Part shown: one piece after another, positions 1-6,653 of the stretch | Layout: every line of letters begins with the position of its first letter | Numbering within the stretch: position 1 is the first letter of the stretch | Source: Pseudobdellovibrionaceae bacterium | GTDB taxonomy: Bacteria; Bdellovibrionota; Bdellovibrionia; Bdellovibrionales; JAMPXM01 | Reading direction: 5' to 3' | NCBI GenBank assembly: GCA_016791465.1 | Contig: JAEUWE010000244.1 | Location: 1 to 18,021, forward strand | Length of the DNA: 18,021 bases | Notes under the pieces: generated by a model | Seen by the model: the letters and a program-made list of their open reading frames with translations, nothing else | Database searches by the model: none | Told to the model about the DNA's origin: nothing | Position numbers and translations under genes: made by a program

Positions 1-341
1 CGGAGCGTGTTTATCTCACGCCGAAACAAATAACGAAGATGAAAGGATTCGGATCGAGAAACTCGTTCGGCGGGTATCTCTCGAATTCGTCTGTGTATAA
101 CTGTCTCACAGCGAGCTACGCGGTCGATGGCGGAAATTCGATGAAGTTCATACGGAATGGGCGGATAAGCGCTCTTTCACCTGTGGAATGCGAGCGGCTT
201 CAGGGTTTTCCTGATGGCTGGACTGCAAGAGCTTCGACCAATCAGCGGTATAAAACGCTTGGCAATGCTGTTACCACGGTGGTGATCGCTGAAATCATCA
301 GAAAAGTTGAGTTCTCAAAACCTAGGAGAAACGCGGCGTAG
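1..341 (+). CDS. DNA (cytosine-5-)-methyltransferase, C-terminal fragment (5' end outside window)
   Basis: This is the last part of a C5 DNA methyltransferase, which transfers a methyl group from S-adenosylmethionine to C5 of cytosine at its target site. The frame is open from base 3 with no stop upstream, so the gene begins outside the window; an ATG at 39 is internal. The fragment carries the end of the target-recognition region (KGFGSRNSFGGYL), a motif IX-like block (LSPVECERLQGFPDGWT) and the family-defining motif X (RYKTLGNAV), followed by a short helix (VVIAEIIRKV). The catalytic PCQ and ENV motifs lie outside. A zinc-ribbon gene follows with no gap. It could be half of a restriction-modification pair or an orphan phage or island methylase. 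The family call is firm; target and partner are unknown. Confidence 0.93.
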   Translation, partial: ERVYLTPKQITKMKGFGSRNSFGGYLSNSSVYNCLTASYAVDGGNSMKFIRNGRISALSPVECERLQGFPDGWTARASTNQRYKTLGNAVTTVVIAEIIRKVEFSKPRRNAA

Positions 342-357
342 TGGGGAATGGCCACGG

Positions 358-900
358 ATGGCTGATTTTGTACTCGATCGACGCGCACTTGGTAGAATTC
401 CAGTTGTGTCGAGATCATCACAAAACACAAATTCGAAGCAATGCGTCTCTTGCCGACGAACTCTCAACTTTGAGTTCTTCGGCGATTCTCGTGCTTCGAA
501 AGACGGCTTTAATTCGTATTGTCGTCAATGCCGCAATCAGAAACGTCGGCTTCACTACGGTCGGTCCGACGAGCTCTTCATTTTTAACCTCGATAGAAGC
601 AATGAATGTCGGCTCTTAGAAAGTGTAGTTGAAGGCGAGCAGGCAACTTTGATGAAAGCATTTTCTCTGAACGACGGCGCCCTCTACTTGATTGAAACTA
701 AGATTAGCCCATTTTCATTCACGTTCCAAATGTCCGACTTACTCGAAATCCCCATAATGAGTTTCGAAATTCTGATTCAGGTTGATCGGCAACAGTCGCT
801 GGACAGGATCGGGCGATTTTTAGTTCAAGAGCTTTCGAAACTGCAGGTTCGTCTCTGCGATTCCGACGAAGAACGTTTTCAGATTCTAAACCCTGTTTGA
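358..900 (+). CDS. Zinc-ribbon protein downstream of the methyltransferase, function unknown
   Basis: A 180-residue protein if it starts at ATG 358. The frame is also open from ATG 307, which would overlap the methyltransferase by 35 bases. Neither start has a good ribosome-binding site. The N-terminal third has a four-cysteine zinc ribbon (KQCVSCRRTL, then YCRQCRNQKRR; Cys 29, 32, 55 and 58 from 358) around a DSRASKDGFNSYC segment. This resembles the short ribbon often found in phage HNH-type and related DNA-binding proteins. No HNH triad or PD-(D/E)XK motif is visible in the remaining ~120 residues, which are mixed alpha/beta with no recognised domain. Its position directly after a C5 methyltransferase suggests a DNA-binding partner, possibly the cognate nuclease or a controller, but that is inferred from context only. 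Confidence 0.7.
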   Translation: MADFVLDRRALGRIPVVSRSSQNTNSKQCVSCRRTLNFEFFGDSRASKDGFNSYCRQCRNQKRRLHYGRSDELFIFNLDRSNECRLLESVVEGEQATLMKAFSLNDGALYLIETKISPFSFTFQMSDLLEIPIMSFEILIQVDRQQSLDRIGRFLVQELSKLQVRLCDSDEERFQILNPV

Positions 901-903
901 AGG

Positions 904-919
904 CTTGGAAAATTCCAAG
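904..919. repeat. Palindrome CTTGGAA-AA-TTCCAAG just after the zinc-ribbon gene
   Basis: Perfect 7-bp arms separated by two A residues, three bases beyond the TGA of the zinc-ribbon gene. No T-run follows, so it is not a canonical intrinsic terminator. A closely related palindrome follows the integrase gene at 8424-8435. About one such repeat is expected by chance in 18 kb, so only the position makes it notable. Confidence 0.4.
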
Positions 920-1008
920 TCGATATCTGCGAATATCAATCACCAAGACCAGCCCGTTTCAGAACAAAACAACTCATTCGTTCTGAAAAATCCTAAGCTG
1001 TTGAATTC

Positions 1009-1020
1009 GCATAGCTATGC
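1009..1020. repeat. 12-bp perfect palindrome GCATAGCTATGC upstream of the small recombinase
   Basis: This palindrome lies 80 bases upstream of the recombinase start, in the roughly 200-base gap 901-1100. It could be a regulator or recombinase site, but 12-bp palindromes arise several times by chance in a window this size. No convincing -35/-10 pair was found in the gap. Confidence 0.3.
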
Positions 1021-1100
1021 AACCCGACTTAACTTTCAATGTACGACTTTAAGAACGCTACTTACTGTGGGCCATGAAACGTTCTCCCATAGGAGGAATC

Positions 1101-1715
1101 ATGATCTCAGCCGACAAAATCTTCACCGACGCGCAACTAGGCAAGCTCTTGAAACGCCTGAAGGCCGAAAAAGAAAAGTCGTTGCTTGCGATCAATAGCG
1201 TCTCGAAATCGAAACCGCAAGATGTGCGAAATGTCATCGACTATTTCCTGATAGCCCTTCTAGCGAGTACCGGACTACGGATCTCGGAGGCACTAAATCT
1301 CCGATGGGGCGACATTCACGAAGACTTTCTGATTGTTCGCGCCGAGATTTCAAAGAATCGAAAGAGGGGAACGGTCTACTTCGGACCCAAAACCCGAGCG
1401 TTACTCACGGACTTGCACACGACGAAGAATCAATCGCTGAAACGAACCGAAACCGATTTGCTTTTCAGCGTCAGCGGCAAGCTTCCAAGCCGCTCGTACT
1501 GTCACACGCGGTTCAAGTACTGGCTCTCACAAGTCGGTCTTCCCATAGGAAATTCGCTGCATAGCCTGAGACATACTTACGGGACGGTCTGCTTAGATAG
1601 TGGATTATCACTGACGTTCGTTCGAGACCAACTTCGCCACAGCAACATTTCGATCACGTCGCAATATCTCCACCTCACGAGGGCGAGCCGCGACAAGGTC
1701 AAAGATTTGTTCTGA
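1101..1715 (+). CDS. Small tyrosine recombinase (catalytic domain only)
   Basis: A site-specific DNA recombinase of the tyrosine (XerC/D, phage integrase) family, cutting and rejoining DNA through a phosphotyrosine intermediate. ATG 1101 is preferred because AGGAGG lies at 1091-1096 with ideal spacing; the frame also opens at 1074. With this start the protein has 204 residues. The catalytic set is complete: Arg 60 in TGLRISEAL, a Lys-rich beta-hairpin (SKNRKRGTVYF), His 154 and Arg 157 in HSLRHTYG, His 180 in LRHSN and the nucleophile Tyr 189 in SQYLHL. The usual N-terminal core-binding (SAM-like) domain is almost absent; only about 50 residues precede the catalytic fold. That size recalls FimB/FimE-type inversion recombinases and other minimal integrases. 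It may invert or excise nearby DNA, or be a degraded island integrase. Confidence 0.9.
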   Translation: MISADKIFTDAQLGKLLKRLKAEKEKSLLAINSVSKSKPQDVRNVIDYFLIALLASTGLRISEALNLRWGDIHEDFLIVRAEISKNRKRGTVYFGPKTRALLTDLHTTKNQSLKRTETDLLFSVSGKLPSRSYCHTRFKYWLSQVGLPIGNSLHSLRHTYGTVCLDSGLSLTFVRDQLRHSNISITSQYLHLTRASRDKVKDLF

Positions 1716-1725
1716 AGACGAATGG

Positions 1726-1737
1726 GTTCGCGCGAAC
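1726..1737. repeat. 12-bp perfect palindrome GTTCGCGCGAAC after the small recombinase
   Basis: The palindrome lies 11 bases past the recombinase stop, in the 150-base gap before the nuclease gene. No poly-T follows, so it is unlikely to be an intrinsic terminator. It could be a protein-binding site or simply chance. Confidence 0.3.
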
Positions 1738-1865
1738 TTGTTAAGATGTAGTAACGGTCATTGTCAAAAAAGTGACCCGACACCGGCTGAGAAACAGATC
1801 ATGCCATTAGATTCACTTGATTTTCCGTAGCTACGATATGTGGCTGCCATAGGAGTCTTTTATCT

Positions 1866-2726
1866 ATGAGTTCTGTTCTTATAGTTCCTTGGGAACAACG
1901 AGCGAAAGAAGATGCCGACCTTCAGCGAATTACCTGGGGCACCGGAGCGTTCAACTTTCTTCTCTCTAGAACGAAAGAAAAGTATAACCACAAAGCCGGC
2001 CTGAAACGACGAGCGTATTTCGCAAGAGATTCCGATTGCGCCTTTCCTGAACTCTCTGACGAAGCGCTGAAGCTCCTCTATCGACACGCCTGCGAGAAGT
2101 ACCAGCGAACCTGCCAAACAAAACACGAGTACTCCGGCTTCCAGCAGACGCCGTCAGAGCGAATCCTCCTAAAGACCATCATCGGGATCATCAAGACTCA
2201 TCCCAAGCTGAAGCATCTCGAGATTTATCCAAGCGATAGCCAATCCTCCGACATGCTCCCGGGTCTCAAGATGGTTGTTGGAAATCGCGTTCCGGACTGT
2301 CTTATCTTTGGCCTTAAAACGCTACGGTCCTCAGCTGTTGCCATCGAGGTAGATGGCGAATCCCACATTAAAAGCTCTGCAAAGGACGAGCTACGAAACC
2401 GTCAACTTGCAGAGATGGGACTCTTCACCTTCGAAATTCAAAACGACCAAGTTCGCGACGTCGAGTTTCTCACGCAGGCTTTGCTCAGCATGTATCAACT
2501 TAGGAACGGCTCCTTCAACAAACAGATCCTGAGAGCCAAGAGGTTGATCTGGGTTAAAACGATTGCATGTCAGCTGTCGCTCGGTGAAATCGAGGAACTG
2601 GTCGCTAAGGATTTTTCGATACGGCTCAACTTGCTTCGAGAAGCGCGTGCGATAGCAAACACACGAGGATACCCAAGAAAAATTAAGTCGGAAGTCGTGA
2701 GGCTTGGTCTTCGTCAGAAGCCGTAG
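1866..2726 (+). CDS. DUF559/Vsr-like PD-(D/E)XK endonuclease-fold protein
   Basis: A 286-residue protein whose centre matches the restriction-endonuclease-like fold of the DUF559/Vsr group: an upstream acidic helix (TPSERILLKTI, Glu 98), then RVPDCLIFGL with Asp 144, then AVAIEVDGESH with Glu 161 and Asp 163, then a basic helix (KDELRNRQLAEMGL) and a final strand (FTFEIQNDQV). This is the usual order for that family and implies metal-dependent DNA cleavage. The first ~95 residues and the last ~80 (which include a helix-turn-helix-like LSLGEIEELVAKDFS) are not recognised and may contact DNA. The start is supported by AGGAG at 1851-1855. The tail overlaps the convergent secreted-protein gene by 13 bases. 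With the methyltransferase and recombinase nearby, a defence or mobile-element role is plausible but unproven. Confidence 0.75.
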   Translation: MSSVLIVPWEQRAKEDADLQRITWGTGAFNFLLSRTKEKYNHKAGLKRRAYFARDSDCAFPELSDEALKLLYRHACEKYQRTCQTKHEYSGFQQTPSERILLKTIIGIIKTHPKLKHLEIYPSDSQSSDMLPGLKMVVGNRVPDCLIFGLKTLRSSAVAIEVDGESHIKSSAKDELRNRQLAEMGLFTFEIQNDQVRDVEFLTQALLSMYQLRNGSFNKQILRAKRLIWVKTIACQLSLGEIEELVAKDFSIRLNLLREARAIANTRGYPRKIKSEVVRLGLRQKP

Positions 2727-3853
2727 TTAATTCCGAGCGACCCCATGAAGCCGGGTGTTGGAACGACATTCAGCTTTCTCGCACCGACTTCACAGAAAAC
2801 GCCCCAACCTTTTTTATCGTCACGCGTATCGAAACCAAAATGGGCACCAGCGTAGGTGGTTGAAAAACCGATTGTCGTTTTCACCGGGGATCCTACGCCG
2901 GACCCATTGTACGCGACAGAATAAGAATCCTTCTGACCATTCACTTGCCCAAGATCCGCTTTTAAATAGGTCCCACGCCATCCAGAATAGACGAGCGCCG
3001 CCATTCCCATATCGACGTAGACAACGCTGCCATTGAAGCTCTGGGTCGTATTGCGTGCGCCCAGCGTTGGCACATCGCCATCGCTGTTCTGCTGGTTTTC
3101 GAGATGCCCGCGCCCAAACCCTCCATAAACCTGAAGACCCAACCAGTCCAACGGCCGCCTCTCATAAGAGGCGAGCCACATGATGTCGTTCTCGGAGTCG
3201 GAATTTAGCCTTGACGCCCAATAATGAAACGAGATTTTGACACTGTTTCGGTACGCTTGGTGGAGATACCGATAACTCCCGGAGGCAACTGTCTCTCTAG
3301 AAGTCATATCCATGAGCTTAAGCTCATCAGCTTCCTTTTGGTTGAGCGCTGATTCTAGCGCGGCCAATTCCTTCTTCTTATCCGACTGAATCTGCTCGCT
3401 TCGCGTGATCTGACGAACCATTTCAATTCGGTTCTGAATCTGCTGCGCCTCGACCTGATTCCGCCGCAACTGACGCTCCAACTCATCGACATCAACCGAA
3501 ACGGACTTCTTTCGTCGATCGCTGATTTCGAATTCCAGGGCTCGGTAGCAAATCTGTTTGCCGTCTTGGATTTCGCAGTCAGTTCTCTTGGGAACCACGG
3601 TGTAATCGAAATCGACGCAGTCAGAGGAAAGCTGGCACAATCGTTTAAATTCTTCGACCGCGCTTTCTCTCGACTTGATTCTGGCGTCGTCTAAACCTTG
3701 TGAACGACCAACACCACAGGCAGTGATCGTTTTACCTGCGCGAAAAGATGAGGCTTCACGACAAAGCCACTGAGCGTGCGCAGCACTCAAATTGAAGACG
3801 GTGATCGTCAGTAAAGCGGCAATCCTAACTATTTGCACTCGGCCGCGTTCCAT
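2714..3853 (-). CDS. Exported protein with coiled coil and C-terminal outer-membrane-barrel-like region
   Basis: A 379-residue protein, third gene of a minus-strand operon. Residues 1-27 are a signal peptide (IAALLTITVFNLSAAHA then QW). If translation starts at the GTG at 3838, which overlaps the upstream stop, the signal peptide is cleaner. Residues 28-110 form a cysteine-rich region (Cys 31, 46, 73, 79, 93 and 102) around ACGVGRSQGLDDARIKSRES, loosely like small periplasmic LPP20/FlgT-N-type domains. Residues ~118-182 are a charged coiled coil. Residues ~195-379 are alternating, aromatic, glycine-rich strands (YLKADLGQV, TYAGAHFGFDTR) ending in GINYGF, as expected for an outer-membrane beta-barrel with terminal Phe. 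The layout is a periplasmic head, a coiled-coil stalk and a barrel. The ATG start overlaps the lipoprotein gene by 25 bases. Function unknown. Confidence 0.75.
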   Translation of the reverse strand: MERGRVQIVRIAALLTITVFNLSAAHAQWLCREASSFRAGKTITACGVGRSQGLDDARIKSRESAVEEFKRLCQLSSDCVDFDYTVVPKRTDCEIQDGKQICYRALEFEISDRRKKSVSVDVDELERQLRRNQVEAQQIQNRIEMVRQITRSEQIQSDKKKELAALESALNQKEADELKLMDMTSRETVASGSYRYLHQAYRNSVKISFHYWASRLNSDSENDIMWLASYERRPLDWLGLQVYGGFGRGHLENQQNSDGDVPTLGARNTTQSFNGSVVYVDMGMAALVYSGWRGTYLKADLGQVNGQKDSYSVAYNGSGVGSPVKTTIGFSTTYAGAHFGFDTRDDKKGWGVFCEVGARKLNVVPTPGFMGSLGINYGF

Positions 3854-4614
3854 TTTCTGCTGAATTTAGTAGAGTACTCCGAACCGAAATGCTGAATGCG
3901 TTTTCGGTTGATAACAACGGCCTGACCAGCCTCATACATCTTCTGCTTGTTCACGTAGCCGCTAACTTTTGCCGCATCGTTCTCTCGTTGAATGATCGAG
4001 TTCGCGGCACCAATGATGGCTTGCATTTCACACAACTTTTTTTCGTAGTATTCTGGACTCTGTTCAAACTTTTCCCTGGCAGCCCGGGCCGTTGCGATCT
4101 TCTGCTCGGATGCTATTTTCAAATCCGAGAAGCGTTTTTCGATGCGAGACGACTCGCCATTGAAATCTGAATTAAGATCGCGAAACATCGGTCGAAAATC
4201 GACCGTGCTGATTTTTTGAATGTATTGAAGATGCTCGTGGGATTCCGAGCAACTACGGACAAAATCTGACCTAGCCTTCTCCAATTTATATTTATCCCAC
4301 GTCGGTTCATCCTCCGATTTGGATATATTTGCGCCTTTGATTTCATCCAGCTGACGATCACAGTATTCGATCATGTTACGAATCTTCGCGAAAATATAAT
4401 TCCCTGAGTCGCTGACCGAACTCACGCTTTCCCCAGAATACGAATCGAATTTTCCAAGCATGGACTTACTCGACGATGCTCTCAACGTCGTTTCTGCCTC
4501 GTCGAATTTCTTCTCTCGAACTAGCAAAAATATGCTTTGCAGATCTTCTTTTGGTGCTGTTGTTGCGCATCCGCTCAAGACTGCAGCCATCATGCAAAGT
4601 ATTACTAGCCTCAT
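3829..4614 (-). CDS. Lipoprotein with extended coiled coil
   Basis: A 261-residue predicted lipoprotein. MRLVILCMMAAVLSGC is a signal peptide with lipobox LSGC; Cys 16 would be the lipidated residue, followed by ATTAPKED, with no Asp at +2, which in E. coli would favour outer-membrane sorting. The mature part is mostly long charged helices (residues ~80-215, for example SRIEKRFSDLKIASEQKIATARAAREKFEQ), consistent with a periplasmic coiled coil. It is second in the operon: its ATG overlaps the regulator's stop as ATGA, with AAGGGG just upstream as ribosome-binding site. It is translationally coupled to the regulator on one side and the barrel-like protein on the other, so the lipoprotein and barrel may form one envelope complex. 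No known family was recognised. Confidence 0.8.
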   Translation of the reverse strand: MRLVILCMMAAVLSGCATTAPKEDLQSIFLLVREKKFDEAETTLRASSSKSMLGKFDSYSGESVSSVSDSGNYIFAKIRNMIEYCDRQLDEIKGANISKSEDEPTWDKYKLEKARSDFVRSCSESHEHLQYIQKISTVDFRPMFRDLNSDFNGESSRIEKRFSDLKIASEQKIATARAAREKFEQSPEYYEKKLCEMQAIIGAANSIIQRENDAAKVSGYVNKQKMYEAGQAVVINRKRIQHFGSEYSTKFSRKWNAAECK

Positions 4615-4913
4615 TCTCGCCCCTTCATCTTTTCAATGTTCACCCTGTATTGAATGCCGCGATCTAGAAACGTCGTTGAACTGATGACCTGCTTCGTTCC
4701 CTGATCGTCGAAAAGAATCTCATCAAGGGTGAGTCCGAGATGGTCAGCCAACACCTTTAGTTGCCAAAGATTCTTCGCCGACGGTTTTCTTGCGGACGAA
4801 TACCAATCGTGAAGAAGTGAAATGCTCATGCCGACCTCTCTAGCCACGCGCGAAAGAACTTTCCCTTTCAGTTCGCGCTTTAGAACTTGGGCCAGCCGAA
4901 TGTCTTTCTTCAT
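4611..4913 (-). CDS. XRE-family helix-turn-helix regulator heading an envelope operon
   Basis: A 100-residue DNA-binding protein of the Cro/CI (XRE) type. Residues ~5-65 hold the five-helix fold, with helix-turn-helix SRVAREVGMSISLLHDWYSS and the typical following helix (KNLWQLKVLADHLGLTLDEILF). Residues 66-100 (TKQVISSTTFLDRGIQYRVNIEK) look like a short beta tail of unknown role. It is the first gene of the minus-strand operon and its stop overlaps the lipoprotein start. The 5' side carries iterated TTCCG/CGGAA units at 4926-4979 that could be its own operator. A cytoplasmic repressor coupled to two envelope proteins suggests autoregulated expression of a surface structure. ATG 4913 has only a distant purine-rich site upstream (GGAAG), so the true start is slightly uncertain. 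Confidence 0.85.
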   Translation of the reverse strand: MKKDIRLAQVLKRELKGKVLSRVAREVGMSISLLHDWYSSARKPSAKNLWQLKVLADHLGLTLDEILFDDQGTKQVISSTTFLDRGIQYRVNIEKMKGRE

Positions 4914-4925
4914 AAATTCAGCATG

Positions 4926-4979
4926 TTCTTCCGGATCGAATGATTCTTCCGATTTCCGAGAGACGGGACCAACTTTCCG
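4926..4979. promoter_or_regulatory. Iterated TTCCG (CGGAA) units upstream of the XRE regulator
   Basis: TTCTTCCG occurs at 4926-4933 and again at 4944-4951, 18 bases apart; further TTCCG cores lie at 4954-4958 and 4975-4979. All four are in one orientation in the 219-base gap between the divergent genes starting at 4913 and 5133. Operator use is inferred from position; no confident promoter hexamers were identified. Confidence 0.4.
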
Positions 4980-5132
4980 ACATGTGAATCCAACTTAAAC
5001 TTGCTGGTCGGGTTGTACATTGCGTACTCGCCTGCTGAATCAGGTTGTCAGGCCGAATAATGACCATATCGAATCGATGCACGGGTGAGCTTCAAATGTC
5101 TTTTTTTGAAAACCGAATTTTAGAATGGGTCT

Positions 5133-5708
5133 ATGGACGAGATCTATTTTCTAGACTTCCAAGGCGAAGGCTTCGAGTTCTTTCGCTCGTCGGATCCAAT
5201 TGATTCGGAGAAGTGTCTAATTGCGGAGATGGAAAATTCCAATCGCCCTAAGCGAATTCATAGTTTCGAGCTTCAGTTGAATTATATTTTTGAAAGATTC
5301 GATTCGATAAACCATCGAAGCGACCGATGGCAAGACAACCTAAAGACGCTTCTCGCCCACGGTTTTGATATTGTGACCTCGTCGAACCGAGTCTTGGACA
5401 AATCCTTCACGCCGGTGAGGTTTTTTCTTATCGCCAGAAACCCACAGAACGCCGTGCATTTTGGTTTCTTCTTCACTGAAAACAAACAAGACGTCGCAGA
5501 GCGGTTTATCGAATTTTGCAAGGCGACCGAATATCCGCCCGGAATTCACGGTCACATCATCGAGCTTGTTTTGACGACCTGTGGCGGCTCGCTCTTCGCG
5601 ATCGAAGCACAGACAATTACAACGCTAATACAGTTGGCCCCGAGCATTGGCTTGCTCACTGGCGACGATGCCGTGATTCGCTATCTGACGAAACCTAGGC
5701 AGTTTTAG
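5133..5708 (+). CDS. Hypothetical protein, 191 residues
   Basis: A soluble-looking protein with no signal peptide or membrane segment and no family I recognise. The N-terminal half mixes acidic strands (MDEIYFLDFQGEGFEFF) with a helical segment (FELQLNYIFERFDSINHRSDRWQDNL). The second half has FFLIARNPQNAVHFGFFF and a hydrophobic C-terminal helix pair (IEAQTITTLIQLAPSIGLL). The start has only a weak GGG upstream. The gene is divergent from the XRE operon and convergent with the PUA/SRA-like gene, overlapping it tail to tail by 14 bases, so transcription of the two may interfere. The length, codon use like the neighbours and lack of a better frame make it likely real. It could be accessory cargo of the island. 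Confidence 0.65.
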   Translation: MDEIYFLDFQGEGFEFFRSSDPIDSEKCLIAEMENSNRPKRIHSFELQLNYIFERFDSINHRSDRWQDNLKTLLAHGFDIVTSSNRVLDKSFTPVRFFLIARNPQNAVHFGFFFTENKQDVAERFIEFCKATEYPPGIHGHIIELVLTTCGGSLFAIEAQTITTLIQLAPSIGLLTGDDAVIRYLTKPRQF

Positions 5709-6120
5709 GTCTACGAATAACTTCCTTCGCTTTTACTCGATTCATTTCCACCACCATGACGATCTCATCGAGCTTCTTAGGTGCTTCGTCGAGAAAAGGT
5801 CGGAAATCCGCAGGGTCGGTCCACAGGTTTTTGAAAATGTACTCACCGATAAACTTCCACTTGTTCGCTGCTTCCTTAACAAAAACCGGTATTGGCCCCT
5901 GGGTACCGCGCAGTAGTCGCGCCGCTGCTTCTCGCCCGTCGCCTTTGGCAACCATAATTCTGCCGACGTCGGGAACATTGTCTTTGAAGGATACATTCAT
6001 ATCTGGGACGAGGCCAATCGCCTTTACGGTCCGGTTGGTGACGAATGTAAATGAAAGGTCTTTGCCAAACTGAGCTTTTAGATCTTCAAACGTAAAGAAC
6101 GATCCAACTTCTAATTTCAC
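5695..6120 (-). CDS. Small protein with possible PUA/SRA-like fold
   Basis: A 141-residue protein starting at GTG 6120, supported by GGAGG at 6126-6130 on the minus strand with six bases of spacing. The order of elements (EVGSFFTFEDLKAQFG near the start, a basic strand, GRIMVAKGDGREAAARLLRG, then PIPVFVKEAANKWKFIGEYIF) resembles SRA/PUA-like domains that read modified bases, in which a glycine-rich turn precedes a 'VF...KWxYxGxY' strand. This resemblance is by eye and low-certainty. No nuclease motif follows; the last 40 residues (AKEVIRRPKTA) are helical and basic. It would be a stand-alone domain and may act with the upstream repressor gene 60 bases away, or with the methyltransferase on this island. 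It overlaps the convergent gene by 14 bases. Confidence 0.6.
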   Translation of the reverse strand: MKLEVGSFFTFEDLKAQFGKDLSFTFVTNRTVKAIGLVPDMNVSFKDNVPDVGRIMVAKGDGREAAARLLRGTQGPIPVFVKEAANKWKFIGEYIFKNLWTDPADFRPFLDEAPKKLDEIVMVVEMNRVKAKEVIRRPKTA

Positions 6121-6180
6121 TTTCGCCTCCGAATATTTCGAAGCTCTTCGGCGAAATTCCGCGTCAAAAGAAGGCTGGAA

Positions 6181-6522
6181 TTACAGCGGTTTTCGTTTCA
6201 GTTCCACGATCCATCCACGCTTCTCCATCTCGTTAACAAGTTCATCCATTGAAACGGAACTTAGCTGGACCTTCGCCAAGTTATCCTGCACCGCCACGTT
6301 TGATTCGCTCTTGAATTTTCCCTCGAGCATCTCGACAAGTCGAGAATACGATCGCTGAGGAATCTCGCGCCGGGTGATGTATCCGTAAAAGGCGGACGTG
6401 GAGATCCCAAGTTTTCCTGCGAGCTCATCTCGCTCGATTTCCATCTTTCCGCTGACTCGCTCAAGAAATGCTTTGATGTCTTCTTTGCTTTTAAACTTCT
6501 TAGGTCCTTGGTTCACAGTCAC
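6181..6522 (-). CDS. Phage-type helix-turn-helix repressor
   Basis: A 113-residue protein starting at GTG 6522, or at the second GTG at 6516, which has AGG five bases upstream. The DNA-binding part is at residues ~28-60: EIERDELAGKLGISTSAFYGYITRREIP, a Cro/CI-like helix-turn-helix. A short linker and a C-terminal helix follow (SVSMDELVNEMEKRGWIVELKRK), perhaps for dimerisation. A perfect 9-bp inverted repeat at 6523-6543 abuts the start codon, the usual arrangement for autorepression. The divergent gene at 6651 and integrase at 7149 lie on the other side of the same control region, as in a phage or integrative-element switch. No protease-type LexA/CI C-terminal domain is present, so an SOS-triggered self-cleavage switch is unlikely. 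Confidence 0.8.
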   Translation of the reverse strand: MTVNQGPKKFKSKEDIKAFLERVSGKMEIERDELAGKLGISTSAFYGYITRREIPQRSYSRLVEMLEGKFKSESNVAVQDNLAKVQLSSVSMDELVNEMEKRGWIVELKRKPL

Positions 6523-6543
6523 CTCGTCTCAATGTGAGACGAG
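6523..6543. promoter_or_regulatory. Perfect inverted repeat at the repressor start, probable operator
   Basis: Arms CTCGTCTCA (6523-6531) and TGAGACGAG (6535-6543) with a 3-bp centre ATG, immediately upstream of GTG 6522. Chance expectation for 9-bp arms at one fixed spacing is about 0.07 per 18 kb. The position in a divergent intergenic region beside a helix-turn-helix gene supports an operator. An 8-bp half-site (TCGTCTCA) recurs at 7104-7111, before the integrase. Confidence 0.75.
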
Positions 6544-6621
6544 TATCTCGCGTGGATTCAAGCATTTGCAACTATTCGCTACGAATAACTGCTAATTTAG
6601 GACTTAGGACCCATTGCGTGG

Positions 6622-6653
6622 CATAATTTAGCTATGAATAGGAGCTAATTATG
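6622..6653 (+). promoter_or_regulatory. Inverted repeat spanning -10-like box, RBS and start codon of the divergent gene
   Basis: CATAATTTAGCT (6622-6633) is the reverse complement of AGCTAATTATG (6643-6653) apart from one bulged T. The left arm contains a -10-like CATAAT, the loop and right arm contain the ribosome-binding site (AGGAG, 6640-6644), and the right arm ends in the ATG at 6651. It could be a repressor operator or an mRNA hairpin hiding the start site. No good -35 is seen. Confidence 0.55.

Noticed and set aside
905..1198. 97-residue ORF overlapping the recombinase start
   Set aside because: No ribosome-binding site; it runs into the recombinase in another frame, whose AGGAGG and motifs are clear.
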